Assembly: GCF_001984175.1 (NCBI RefSeq)
Contig: NZ_MTQP01000069.1
Span: 868,001 to 932,000, forward strand
DNA from: Saccharothrix sp. ALI-22-I
GTDB lineage: Bacteria; Actinomycetota; Actinomycetes; Mycobacteriales; Pseudonocardiaceae
Reading direction: 5' to 3'
Length of the DNA stretch: 64,000 nt
Position 1 is the stretch's first letter. The number at the start of each line of letters is the position of its first letter. Shown here piece by piece: positions 43,929 to 53,698 of the stretch. Both the position numbers and the translations under genes were made by a program. The notes below the pieces were generated by a model. That model was not told the DNA's origin and did not search any database. It worked only from the letters and a program-made list of their open reading frames with translations.

Positions 43929-43957
43929 CCAAAACGACTAGTGCTCACGGAGACGTC

Positions 43958-44566
43958 ATGGACAAGCTCAAGGCAGGCACCGCCGCGTTCGGCGTCGCGG
44001 GTGCGTTCTTCCTGCTCTACCCGGTGCTGCGGCCCTACTCGGACGAGACGACGGTGGAAGGCCTGCGCGTCATGGGCACATCCGCCTGGGTCGCCTCGCA
44101 CATGTTCGCCGTGGGCGGTTTCCTGCTGGTCAGCCTCGGCCTGCCGGTCCTCGAACGCTCCCGCGCCGCCGTCGTCACCACGATCGGCGCGCTGCTGACG
44201 TCTGTCTACTACGGCGCGGAGACGTTCGGCCTGTACCCCCTCGGCCTGCGCGCGGCCGAGGACCCGGACCCGCGCCTGCTGGAACTGGTCGAAGCGGTCC
44301 GCTACCAGCCCGTCGGGATCACGATCTTCGCCATCGGCCTCATCGTGCTCGCCGTGGGTGGTGTGATGGCCGCCGTCGAGCTCAAGAGCAAGCTCGCCAT
44401 CCCCTACGCGCTGGGTTTCGCGCTCTTCCTGCCGCAGTTCTTCACCGCCCCGCCGGGGCGCATGGCCCACGGTCTGCTCCTGCTCGTCGGCTGCTGGCTG
44501 GTCGCCCGGGAGCTGTGGCAGCGCCGGGCGACCAGCACGTCGGAGTCAGACCGACGGACGCGGTGA
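43958..44566 (+). CDS. Small multi-helix membrane protein under TetR control
   Basis: 202 aa with six transmembrane helices and no recognised domain; the layout (HMFAVGGFLLVSLGLPVL, YGAETFGLYPLGLRA) recalls DUF998-like or hypothetical actinobacterial proteins. ACGGAG precedes ATG 43958. Divergent from the TetR gene with shared operators, suggesting induced expression by a small hydrophobic ligand. The 131 bp behind it hold no gene. Confidence 0.75.
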   Translation: MDKLKAGTAAFGVAGAFFLLYPVLRPYSDETTVEGLRVMGTSAWVASHMFAVGGFLLVSLGLPVLERSRAAVVTTIGALLTSVYYGAETFGLYPLGLRAAEDPDPRLLELVEAVRYQPVGITIFAIGLIVLAVGGVMAAVELKSKLAIPYALGFALFLPQFFTAPPGRMAHGLLLLVGCWLVARELWQRRATSTSESDRRTR

Positions 44567-44697
44567 CAGCTTCACCTCGATGGTGCGGATTGGCGTTTCA
44601 GGCGCATTCCGGAAACGGCTGTCGGCGTACAGCTCACAACAGCGCGATGGTCGGTTCGGTCACCGGACCGTTGTATGCCAGTGACCGTGAGTGGTTC

Positions 44698-45960
<1,263 letters not shown>

Positions 45961-46054
45961 TCATCGTGCGCGGCGGACGGCCTGCTCACAATCCGACGAT
46001 CGACGGGAATTCTTGCGCCGGCGTCCCAGGTGGCCACGTGGTTCTGTAGGTCAC

Positions 46055-46816
46055 ATGACCACCTTCACCACGGGCGAGGACCGCTGGCGGTCCCGTCTCG
46101 GCACCCTCCGCCAGGTCGTGCGACAGGAAGTGGTGACCCGACAGCTGGCGTCGCACCTGCCGGCAGGCGGGTCCGTTCTGGACGTGGGGTGCGGGCAGGG
46201 CACGCAGGCGCTGCGGCTGGCGCGGCTCGGCCACCGAGTGACCGGGCTGGACTCCTCGGCCACGTTGTTGAGCGACTTCTCCGACGCCCTGGCGGCGGAG
46301 GAGCCGGACGTCCGCGCGCGAGTGGACCTGATGCAGGGCGACGCACGCCACCTGCCGTTCCCGGCGCGGAGCTTCGACTTGGTGCTCTGCCACGGAGTTC
46401 TCATGTACTACCCCGATCCGGCGCCGTTGCTGGCCGAGTTGGCGAACGTCGTTGCGGTGGGCGGGCTCGTGTCCTTGTTGGTGCGCAACGGCGACGGACT
46501 GGCGATGCGACCGGGCCTGCTCGGTGATTGGACTGCGCCGCTGGACGCGTTCAGCGGTGAGTCCTACGACAACCGCATCGGCGTGACCGCTCGCGCGGAT
46601 CGCCTGGGGGATCTGACGGACGCGCTCGCAGCGCAGGGGTTGGTGCTGCGCGCTTGGTACGGCGTGCGCGTGTTCACCGACCACCTGTCCGAGGACGCCC
46701 CACTCCCCGACGAACAGACGCTCGCCGCGTTGCTTGAGTGCGAAGAACGTGCCGGCGCAACCGATCCGTACCGACAGGTCGCCGCACTGACACATGTGAT
46801 CACCGAACTTCCCTGA
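46055..46816 (+). CDS. SAM-dependent methyltransferase (class I)
   Basis: 253 aa. Motif I SVLDVGCGQGTQALRLA near residue 40, acidic loop GLDSSATLL, motif II QGDARHLPF and post-motif ARSFDLVLCHGVLMYY. Resembles the CmoM/ubiE-like small methyltransferases (tRNA or metabolite). Start ATG 46055. No operon partner; the upstream 190 bp are shared with the divergent protease gene. Confidence 0.88.
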   Translation: MTTFTTGEDRWRSRLGTLRQVVRQEVVTRQLASHLPAGGSVLDVGCGQGTQALRLARLGHRVTGLDSSATLLSDFSDALAAEEPDVRARVDLMQGDARHLPFPARSFDLVLCHGVLMYYPDPAPLLAELANVVAVGGLVSLLVRNGDGLAMRPGLLGDWTAPLDAFSGESYDNRIGVTARADRLGDLTDALAAQGLVLRAWYGVRVFTDHLSEDAPLPDEQTLAALLECEERAGATDPYRQVAALTHVITELP

Positions 46817-46894
46817 AGTGGTTGTGCTGCCTAGAAATTCCTCACTGAAGCTGTCGCTTTTGGACGATCCTTTTCACCTGGTCGAGCGATGACC

Positions 46895-46910
46895 GCGAAC
46901 GCTCGTTCGA
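46895..46910. promoter_or_regulatory. LexA/SOS box upstream of a DUF222-like fragment
   Basis: GCGAAC-GCTC-GTTCGA matches TCGAAC-N4-GTTCGA except the first base; 13 bp before ATG 46924. In mycobacteria LexA sites of this kind precede 13E12/DUF222 genes. Confidence 0.7.
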
Positions 46911-46923
46911 ATATCATGGAGGT

Positions 46924-47178
46924 ATGGAACTTTCCCGTCCGCTGCTGAACGAGGCAGCCGTGTTCGCCGCGGCGGCGGATGTCGAGGCGTCGATGCGGGC
47001 GATGCATCGGCAGCGGTTGGAGTTGTTGGCCCAGGTGTTGCGGTGTGGCTATGACCTGGATTCCTATCAACGGTTACTGCGGGGGAATCCGGCCGAGGTG
47101 GAGCAGTTCTCCACCGACCACCCGCTGCCATCGCGGCCTGAGGTGGGCCGGAGTGCTACTGGATGGTGGAGCCGATGA
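46924..47178 (+). pseudogene. Truncated DUF222/13E12-like N-terminal fragment
   Basis: 84 codons. Residues 1–55 (LLNEAAVFAAAADVEASM, HRQRLELLAQVLRCGYDLD) read as the alpha-helical start of an actinobacterial DUF222 HNH-endonuclease-like protein; the rest has no match and the HNH part, expected some 300 codons later, is absent. GGAGGT directly abuts the ATG, so initiation may be leaderless. The 3' end overlaps the convergent lipoprotein gene by 23 nt, which suggests that sequence was lost. Assignment to DUF222 rests on helix pattern plus the SOS box. Confidence 0.5.
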
Positions 47179-48286
47179 CCGAGGGGTTTGCTGCGCCGAG
47201 GAAGAAGATGCCCTTGTAGCCGGGGGTTTCGAAGCCTGCGCTGGAGTTGCGGCGCAGGGTGGAGGACTCCACTGCCATCGTGCCGGTGCGGTCGTTGCTG
47301 ACGAAGAAGACCGCGCCGCCGCCTTCGTTCGCCTTGTTGTCTTCCACGATGCTACCCGCGATTCGCACGGTGAACGTGTTGCCGTCGGCGTAGATCGCGC
47401 CGCCGCTGCCGCCGCCTGGAGTTCCTGCACGGGCGGGGTTGGCGCCGTGGCCGATGGCGGAGTTGTTGCGCAGCAGGCTGTTCAGCACTACCCACGACAC
47501 GCCGATGCTGCTCAGCGCCCCGCCGTTCGCGCACGTGCCACCGTCGAACGTGCTGCCGACCACGAACACCGGCTGGTTGGCCGACTGGCTGAGCACGCGC
47601 ATCCCCGCACCACCCAGATCCGGCCCGTTCTGGTCGCACTTGTTGCGCACGAACGTGGAGTTGACCACCTTGACCCGTCCGCCGCGCACGAACACCGCAC
47701 CGCCGCCCTCGGTCGCACCGATGGAGTTGCCGTCCACCAGCGTGATGTTCTGGATGGTCAGTCGCGGGTGGTCCTGGTCCTGGCAGTGGGACGTGGTGAT
47801 GCCCAACGTCTCGTCGCACGTGTTCTGGTAGAGGATGCGGCGCTGACCGGCTCCGCTGAGGGTGACCAGTCCCCCACCGTCCAGCACGACGTCCTGCACC
47901 GCATCGTTGCGGACCTGCGCGGTGACGGTCATGGTGATGGTGATCGGGTCGAAGCCGCAGTCGAACGTGATGATCCCGCCCTGTGCCACCGCCGCCACCA
48001 CCGCCTGGGACGTGCAGCCGGCGGGTGTGCCGTCGCCGATCACGCGGGTCGGGCGGGTGGTGTCCACGGCGGCGGCCTCTGGTGGCACGGGCGCTCCGCC
48101 GTTCGGATTGCCCGCCGGTGGAGCCGTCACCCGCACACGTGAGGACGTGGTGGTCGTTGCCACAGTGCCGGCGGGAGTGGTGGTGGTCGGAGAGGGCAGC
48201 GCCGTGGGCGTGAAGGGCTCGGCGGACTGCGGTGAACTGCATGCCGCCAGCAGCAGGAGGACCAGCACCACCACGCCACGGGACAT
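47156..48286 (-). CDS. Lipoprotein with parallel beta-helix domain
   Basis: 376 aa. Signal peptide with lipobox LLAACSS (Cys about 16), Thr/Pro-rich linker to about residue 75, then repeated strands with Asn ladders: RLTIQNITLVDGNSIGATEGGGAVF, VKVVNSTFVRNKC, VVLNSLLRNNSAIGHG, GSIVEDNKANEGGGAVF (all below 25 residues, split between coils). This is the right-handed beta-helix of polymorphic surface proteins and pectate-lyase-like folds; no catalytic residues are evident. Cell-surface protein of unknown role. Confidence 0.85.
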   Translation of the reverse strand: MSRGVVVLVLLLLAACSSPQSAEPFTPTALPSPTTTTPAGTVATTTTSSRVRVTAPPAGNPNGGAPVPPEAAAVDTTRPTRVIGDGTPAGCTSQAVVAAVAQGGIITFDCGFDPITITMTVTAQVRNDAVQDVVLDGGGLVTLSGAGQRRILYQNTCDETLGITTSHCQDQDHPRLTIQNITLVDGNSIGATEGGGAVFVRGGRVKVVNSTFVRNKCDQNGPDLGGAGMRVLSQSANQPVFVVGSTFDGGTCANGGALSSIGVSWVVLNSLLRNNSAIGHGANPARAGTPGGGSGGAIYADGNTFTVRIAGSIVEDNKANEGGGAVFFVSNDRTGTMAVESSTLRRNSSAGFETPGYKGIFFLGAANPSVIGSTIQ

Positions 48287-48375
48287 GCGAACGACCCTAA
48301 CCCCGTGGTGGGCGGGTCGTCGGTCGATGAGCGCGTCGACTTGACCCCCACCATTGTGAGTGGTTAATTACACAT

Positions 48376-48948
48376 ATGGCTGGCGCAACAAGCGAACGAC
48401 GACTCTCCACCGCCGAGGAACGCCGCGACACGGTCCTGCGCACCGCCCTGGGCGCATTCGCCGCACGCGGCTACTACGGCACCACCACCGGCGAGGTCGC
48501 CAAGTCCGCCGGCATCTCCCAGGCCTACGTCTACCGCCTCTTCCCCGACAAGGAAGCCCTGTTCCTGTCCGTGGTCGAGCACTGTTTCGCCCGAATCCGG
48601 GAAAGCCTGGCCGACGGTGTCGCGGCCGCCAAGGGCAGCAGCCCGGAGGCTGTCCTCTACGCGATGGGCGACGCCTACGCCCGCCTGATCGCCGACGAGA
48701 GCACGCTCCTCCTCGTCCAGATGCACGCCCAGTGCGCCGCGATCTCGGACCCGGCCGTGCGCGAGGTCGTCCAGCGCGGGTACGCCCGGATGACCGAGTA
48801 CGTGCGTGGCGTGTCCGGCGGCAGCGACGAGCAGGTGCAGGACTTCTTCGCCAAGGGCATGTTGTGCCACCTGGTGGTGGCGGTGGGCGCGGACGCGGTC
48901 GACGCGCCGTGGGCACAGACGCTGTCGGCGGGCATCCGGCACTACTGA
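48376..48948 (+). CDS. TetR-family regulator, now without its likely target transporter
   Basis: 190 aa. HTH about residues 12–58 (RRDTVLRTALGAFAARGYYGTTTGEVAKSAGISQAYVYRLF, split at the turn), C-terminal helical ligand domain. The upstream region is A/T-rich (GGTTAATTACACAT) for this genome and may hold its operator. Regulators of this type usually control an adjacent ABC or RND exporter; only an ABC ATPase stub remains downstream. Confidence 0.9.
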   Translation: MAGATSERRLSTAEERRDTVLRTALGAFAARGYYGTTTGEVAKSAGISQAYVYRLFPDKEALFLSVVEHCFARIRESLADGVAAAKGSSPEAVLYAMGDAYARLIADESTLLLVQMHAQCAAISDPAVREVVQRGYARMTEYVRGVSGGSDEQVQDFFAKGMLCHLVVAVGADAVDAPWAQTLSAGIRHY

Positions 48949-48973
48949 CCTCCCCGCCACTGCCGACCCCGGA

Positions 48974-48996
48974 AACGGCCGCCTGAGACGGCCGTT
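48974..48996. terminator. Hairpin behind TetR gene
   Basis: AACGGCCG (48974–48981) pairs with CGGCCGTT (48989–48996), 7-nt loop; an outer GG/CC pair extends it with one bulge. Confidence 0.6.
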
Positions 48997-49053
48997 CCGC
49001 CGGCCGCCGTAATGAGTGATCGACCAGTCTTTCGTCAAATCTGGGGGATTCTG

Positions 49054-49290
49054 GTGGTGGACGTGGGGTTCGCCGTGCGCGCGAACGGTCTGGGTATGCG
49101 GTATCGCCGGAACTGGGCGTTGCGTGACTGCTCGTTCGAGCTGGCGCCCGGCACGGTGACCGCGCTGGTCGGCGCGAACGACCCGGTCCGGCGCGTGCCG
49201 GGTCGGGTGTGGGCGAAACCCGCACGTGACCGGTCGGGTGTCGATCTAGGATCCACTCATGCCGTCCACCTCCCTGCTGTTCGCCGGTGA
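49054..49290 (+). pseudogene. N-terminal stub of an ABC transporter ATPase
   Basis: From GTG 49054 the frame reads as an ABC ATPase N-terminus: GLGMRYRRNWALRDCSFEL then PGTVTALVGAN, stopping exactly where Walker A (GAxGAGKST) should continue. After about position 49176 the frame is unrelated (DPVRRVPGRVW...) and runs into the next gene. The P-loop and everything after it are lost, so this is a deletion scar. Confidence 0.85.
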
Positions 49291-50329
49291 CCCGGTGGAA
49301 GAGGGGCACGGCCTGCACGCGGTCGTGTCCACCGAGCCCGGTGTCGACCTGCCGCTCCGGCGGGAGATCTGGCAGCGGTCGGGCGCCGAGGCGCTCCTGG
49401 TGCCGCCGCTGGTCCGGCTGATCGGCGATCGCGGTGACCGGCGGATCGTGGTCGGCGAGGCGCGGGTCGCGGTGACCGCCGACGGCGGGACGTCGGTGGC
49501 GTTCCTGGTGCAGTCGGTGTGGCGGGAGAGCACCGGGTGGCAGCAGGACACCGAGTCGGGCGGGCTGACCGAGGCGGTGGTCGGATCGCTGGCCGAGCCC
49601 GCGCACCGGATCGACGGTGACCCGAAGGCCAAGGCCGTCACGGTGGCGAAGGCGCTCGCCGAGGCCTCCCGCGACGAGGTGACCAGGCTGCGCGGGTTGC
49701 GCTACGAGGTGGAACGCCAGGTCGCGGACCTGTTGGCGCAGCGCAGGTCCACCGCGTTGCGGTCGTTGCTGGCGCAGATCATCGAGTTGTCCATGGCGTT
49801 GAGCCGGGCCCGTGACCACGCCCGCGCGGCGGTGCGGGAGGGCCTGTGGATCGGGCTGTGGGATGCCGACACCTACCGGGCCAACCGCGGTGAGCAGGTG
49901 GACGGGAGCAACCCGTGGACGGCGACGCACCGTGCGGCGTTGCGGCACTGCGAGGCGATGGACGTCGAGCTGGCCGAAGAGGTGGCCCGGCTCCATGCCT
50001 TGTTGAGCAGCATGTCGACGTTCGCCGTGGCGCAGGACGGCGAGGCCCAGCAGCGGTTCAACATGGCGGCGGCCGCGGCGGCGGCCGGGCTGGGTCTGCC
50101 GGCGTTGATCCTGTCCCTGTACGGGGCGGATTCGTTCCTGCCGTTCTCGTTCGACCGGGCCTGGCGGGCGTTGCTGCCGATCGCGCTCACCGCGCTGGTG
50201 GCGGTCGTGGTGGCGTTGCGGCGGATGCCGGGGCGGGCGACGGTGCGGCACTACCTGGTGGCGGCCGGGCTGGTGGCGGCGCTGGTGTGCGTGCTGCTGG
50301 TGGCGGGGTTGTTGGCGCCGGTGGGGTGA
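49259..50329 (+). CDS. Conserved hypothetical protein with coiled coil and C-terminal membrane helices
   Basis: 356 aa. The first 115 residues are a mixed alpha/beta domain; about 120–265 are helical with coiled-coil character (LRGLRYEVERQVADLL, AEEVARLHALLSSMSTF); two or three transmembrane helices close the protein (GLGLPALILSLYG, LLPIALTALVAVVVAL, LVAALVCVLLVAGLL). The topology, a large cytoplasmic helical part and terminal membrane helices, recalls CorA-like channels but the GMN motif is absent. Starts inside the region that lost the ABC gene. Confidence 0.65.
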   Translation: MPSTSLLFAGDPVEEGHGLHAVVSTEPGVDLPLRREIWQRSGAEALLVPPLVRLIGDRGDRRIVVGEARVAVTADGGTSVAFLVQSVWRESTGWQQDTESGGLTEAVVGSLAEPAHRIDGDPKAKAVTVAKALAEASRDEVTRLRGLRYEVERQVADLLAQRRSTALRSLLAQIIELSMALSRARDHARAAVREGLWIGLWDADTYRANRGEQVDGSNPWTATHRAALRHCEAMDVELAEEVARLHALLSSMSTFAVAQDGEAQQRFNMAAAAAAAGLGLPALILSLYGADSFLPFSFDRAWRALLPIALTALVAVVVALRRMPGRATVRHYLVAAGLVAALVCVLLVAGLLAPVG

Positions 50330-50359
50330 CCCGCCCCCTTGTCACGGGAGGCGGGTCAC
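50326..50359. terminator. Bidirectional hairpin between convergent genes
   Basis: GTGACCCGCC (50326–50335) pairs perfectly with GGCGGGTCAC (50350–50359); further C/G pairs extend into the 14-nt loop. Confidence 0.75.
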
Positions 50360-50365
50360 GTTCGG

Positions 50366-51823
50366 TCAGCCGTTCGGCGTGGTGATCACCGAGAACTTCG
50401 ACCCCTGGCTCGCGGCGCGGGCGCTCAGGTCGGTCAGGATCGTGTCGATCGGCACGTAGTTGTTCAGCTCACCGGCGTAGCAGATGCCGTGGCGGGCCTG
50501 CTGGCTGCCCTCCAGGATGCCCAGCGCGGTGTGGTCGACCTGGCTGAACAGCGGACTGCCGCTGTCACCCGCACGGGCGCAGATGTCGGTGTTGATGCCG
50601 ACGTCGGTGGACAGCACCCGGCCGCAGCGGGTGCCGACCAGGTAGCCCTCGCCCGCGCCGCTGTCCACCGAGGCCGGGTAGTTGACCGCGCTCGACCCGG
50701 AGCCGGACGCGCACACCACCCAGCCCGCCTTGACCTCGGCCAGCGTGTGGATGCCGGTGATGTACTCGTCCACCGACGTCGCCTGCTGACCGCACGGGGT
50801 GTCGGCGTTGCTGTCGCCGCCACCGTTGCGGCAGTACTTCAGCACCCGGTTGCGGCCGGTCTGGCTCGCCAGCCAGGTGTTCTCGGCCGCCGCGTCGACG
50901 TACGGCAGGGCCGCGTAGTCGTACGGGTAGGAGTTCTTCTCGATGCCGTGCTGCTGGAGCACCGGGTTGCCGTTGTGCTGCGTCGGCACGTTGTTGGTCT
51001 TGGTCGCCATGCAGTGGCCCGCGGTCAGCAGCCAGCCCTTGCCCGGGAACCCGCCGCCGGTGGTCCGGAGGTTGAAGCCGGCCGTGCAGCCGCCCCAGGT
51101 CCCGTTGTCGCGCTGCATGTCCAGCCGCAGACCGCCGCGCATCGGGCCGTAGTTGGTGCAGTAGAGCGGGTGGCAGAAGCCCCAGTCCACGTTCGGCGTG
51201 GACAGCGGCGTCGGCTTGGGCAGGACCTTGGTCCGCACCGTCACGCCGGACTCGTCGGCGATCGCCTGACGTGCGGCGTCACCTTCCTGGGCCACCGAGA
51301 ACTTCTCCTGCGCGACCCACGTGCGCTCCCACAGGACGACCTCGTTGTCCCGCTCGTTGACCGCGGGCAGGTACACCGCGTCGGGGCCGGCGCCGACCTT
51401 GGTGGCGATCCGGTCCTTGGCGGCGGTCAGGTCGGCCAGCGAGTGCCGGACGGGCTGCGTGCGGACGTGCGCCCGGTCGGGCAGGTCCTTCAGGTGCGAC
51501 CGCACGGCAGCCGGCTCGGTCGTGGCCACCACCAGCACGCCGGACGTCTGGTCCAGCCACATGCCGCCGTACTGGGCGGCGTTCTCCTTGCGGAGCACCT
51601 GGTCCAGGCGCACCGCCTCGTTCTGGAGTTCGAGCCGGCGCAGCGCCTCCCGTTCGCTGACGCCGTAGGTCTCGACCAGGTACCGCACGGACTCCGCGAC
51701 CGACGCCGGGTCCACTGTGCCGCGTCCCGGTGGTGCGGCGGCGGCTCCTCCTGTCGCGCTCAACACGGTCGCCGCGACGACCAGCGAGGCGAACAGGGCC
51801 CCCAAGCCCCTAGCTCTACCCAC
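50366..51823 (-). CDS. Secreted S1-family (alpha-lytic protease-like) endopeptidase with pro-region
   Basis: 485 aa from GTG 51823 with AAGGAGAAG just upstream. Signal peptide to about residue 30 (ATGGAAAA), alpha-lytic-type propeptide (LRKENAAQYGGMWLDQTSGVLVVATTEP, split at about 80–110), then a chymotrypsin-like domain with His in WLLTAGHC, Asp in YPYDYAALPY and Ser in ARAGDSGSPLF. Numerous cysteines suggest disulfides. Active only after removal of the propeptide. Second exported serine protease in the window. Confidence 0.92.
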   Translation of the reverse strand: MGRARGLGALFASLVVAATVLSATGGAAAAPPGRGTVDPASVAESVRYLVETYGVSEREALRRLELQNEAVRLDQVLRKENAAQYGGMWLDQTSGVLVVATTEPAAVRSHLKDLPDRAHVRTQPVRHSLADLTAAKDRIATKVGAGPDAVYLPAVNERDNEVVLWERTWVAQEKFSVAQEGDAARQAIADESGVTVRTKVLPKPTPLSTPNVDWGFCHPLYCTNYGPMRGGLRLDMQRDNGTWGGCTAGFNLRTTGGGFPGKGWLLTAGHCMATKTNNVPTQHNGNPVLQQHGIEKNSYPYDYAALPYVDAAAENTWLASQTGRNRVLKYCRNGGGDSNADTPCGQQATSVDEYITGIHTLAEVKAGWVVCASGSGSSAVNYPASVDSGAGEGYLVGTRCGRVLSTDVGINTDICARAGDSGSPLFSQVDHTALGILEGSQQARHGICYAGELNNYVPIDTILTDLSARAASQGSKFSVITTPNG

Positions 51824-51967
51824 GACTTCTCCTTGTTCAGCTGGATGGGACAAGCACGGTCATTCAAGCGGTCGTGAACCGATCACGTCCGGGAATGCCC
51901 GCGCGGCGGACGAAGACTGGTAGTCCTACCTACTCATAAATGGCGCGAGTGGGCCGTTTGGTTGCCT

Positions 51968-52780
51968 TCACGCGTCAAGAAAGGGGATCAACTGCTCCTC
52001 CTCGTAGGCCAGGTGGGCTTCCAGCTCGCCGATCAGGCGGTCCACGTCCGCGCGCAGGGTCGTCACGTCATTGCGGTCCAGGGTCTGCTGGAGGCCGGTC
52101 AGGAGCGCGGCGATGCTCTCGTGCTCCTGGTCGAGGCGGTCGAGGGTCGGTGCGAGGTCCGGGAACCGGTCGCGCAGCATCAGGAACATGCCGCCGCCCT
52201 CGGCCGTGTGGTGCAAGCGCAGGCCCTGGCACGCGGTCAGGCAGTTGACCTTCAGCTGCGCGCCCAGGGAGGACCCGGACGCGGCGACTTCACGGCGGAT
52301 GGTGGCCAGTTCGCGGCGGAACGCGTCGTGCACGAGCTTGAGCGCCGCACCCCAGCTGGACGCGTTCGGTGGGCCGCCCGCGATCTGCGTGAGCGCGACG
52401 ACCGGGATCTGCCGGGTGGTCTTGGCCTGGTACTCGGCCCAGCCGGGGTCGGATTCGACCGCCCGTGCCCACATCTCGTCCCGTTCCGGTCCGTCGAGGA
52501 CGGTGGCCTTGGCGTCGTAGGTGAAGACACCGTCCTCCACCTGGACCACCGGGTCGGCGACGAGGTTGTGGAACCAGTCCGGGTGGCGGGGCGCGCCGCC
52601 GGCGGACCCGATGACGAGGATGCGGTCGCCGTCGGGCAGGTACCCGAGCGGGTTGGTGTGCCGGGTGCCGGACCTGGCTCCGGTGGTGGTCAGCAGGATG
52701 AGCCTGCCCCCTTCGAACGGACCGCCGACCCGGCCCGCGTTGGCCCGGAACTCGTCGATCACCTGCTGGTTGAAATCCAT
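51968..52780 (-). CDS. F420-type nitroreductase fused to a hemerythrin domain
   Basis: 270 aa. Residues 1–135 are a Ddn-like deazaflavin (F420)-dependent nitroreductase/quinone reductase: GGRLILLTTTGARSGTRHTNPLGYL, HPDWFHNLVADP, VVALTQIAGG. Residues about 145–270 are a hemerythrin HHE domain with ligands in LKLVHDAF, LRLHHTAEGGGMFLML, LDQEHESI and AHLAYEEEQLIPFL. The fusion joins F420H2 chemistry to an oxygen/redox-sensing or di-iron unit. Monocistronic. Reaction unknown. Confidence 0.88.
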   Translation of the reverse strand: MDFNQQVIDEFRANAGRVGGPFEGGRLILLTTTGARSGTRHTNPLGYLPDGDRILVIGSAGGAPRHPDWFHNLVADPVVQVEDGVFTYDAKATVLDGPERDEMWARAVESDPGWAEYQAKTTRQIPVVALTQIAGGPPNASSWGAALKLVHDAFRRELATIRREVAASGSSLGAQLKVNCLTACQGLRLHHTAEGGGMFLMLRDRFPDLAPTLDRLDQEHESIAALLTGLQQTLDRNDVTTLRADVDRLIGELEAHLAYEEEQLIPFLDA

Positions 52781-53136
52781 TCCCGTGTACTCCTGATTTT
52801 GGGCATGACCGGGTCACCACGGGTGAATTGCGCCGTGGTTTTCGGTGAAGATTTTGTGGAGACGCGCGGACATGACGGTCCCGCGCGGGGACCGTGGTGG
52901 GCGCGCGTGAAACGGCAGTGCGGTTGTGGGCGCGGAGGCGGGTACGTCGCGCTGACGTGCGCGGAAACCCTGACGCCTCAAGGGGAACGGCGGGCCGCGG
53001 GCCCACCCGGCGGTCAAACCTTGGCCGGGTGACTCTCTCGCTTGTGGCCCAAGGCCGACCCGGCAGTCACGGGCGTGAGCTTATCCCGGGAATGCGCCTT
53101 CCGGCAACTTCGCTGTGTTGTGGAACCATCGATCGC
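52781..53136. other. 356-bp stretch without a convincing gene
   Basis: The left part should carry the promoter of the nitroreductase-hemerythrin gene and the right part that of the DUF4232 lipoprotein gene. A reading frame running in from 52894 ahead of the lipoprotein lacks domain or codon support. I see no strong repeat or RNA-like structure. Confidence 0.6.
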
Positions 53137-53679
53137 GTGTCCCGACTTCTTTTGCTGTTGTTGGTGTTCGTGTCGGCCTGCACTCCGCAGCCTCCCCCGC
53201 AGCCGCTCCCCACGCCGCCGTCACCCGACCCTTGTCCGACCGGTGTGGAGTACGCGGTGACGGGCGAGGACGCGGCGATGGGGCTGCGGGTGATGACCCT
53301 GACGCTGACCAACTGCGGCACCGAAACGCTGCAGCTGAACGGCTACCCGTCCATCACGCTGCTGGACGAGGACCGCGAACCGTTGACGGTCGCCGTCGGG
53401 CAAGGGTCGTTCGGCATCTCCTCGGAGACCGGTCTCGACGCCGAGCCGCAGCCGGTCACGGTGGCGCCCGGCGCGTCGGCGACAACGGGGTTGTTGTGGC
53501 GCAACACCTACGACGACACGACCGCGCCGCCGGTGGTCGGCGTCCACCTGGAGATCGCGGTCGCCGTCGGGCAGCCGTCGCAGGTGTTCACGCCCGTCAG
53601 CCCGCGCGGCGGCCCCGCCACCCTGGACCTCGGTAGCACCGGAAAGGTCGGAGTGGGTCCGTGGACCGCCGCGCCGTGA
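53137..53679 (+). CDS. DUF4232 lipoprotein
   Basis: 180 aa from GTG 53137. Signal peptide with lipobox FVSAC (Cys about 15), Pro-rich linker, then a DUF4232 beta-sandwich: MTLTLTNCGTETLQLNGYPSITLLD, PVTVAPGASATTGLLWRN. Such domains are common in actinobacterial surface lipoproteins and have no assigned function. Convergent with the ABC operon. Confidence 0.85.
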   Translation: MSRLLLLLLVFVSACTPQPPPQPLPTPPSPDPCPTGVEYAVTGEDAAMGLRVMTLTLTNCGTETLQLNGYPSITLLDEDREPLTVAVGQGSFGISSETGLDAEPQPVTVAPGASATTGLLWRNTYDDTTAPPVVGVHLEIAVAVGQPSQVFTPVSPRGGPATLDLGSTGKVGVGPWTAAP

Positions 53680-53698
53680 CTGCGCCGCGTGACCTCGG

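Noticed and set aside
48360-48380. Palindromic operator at GTGGTTAATTACAC before the TetR gene
   Set aside because: Only the outer three bases are symmetric; A/T-rich but not a convincing dyad.
52894-53136. N-terminal extension of the DUF4232 lipoprotein
   Set aside because: The extension is Arg/Gly-rich without a domain, whereas GTG 53137 gives a proper lipoprotein signal peptide.
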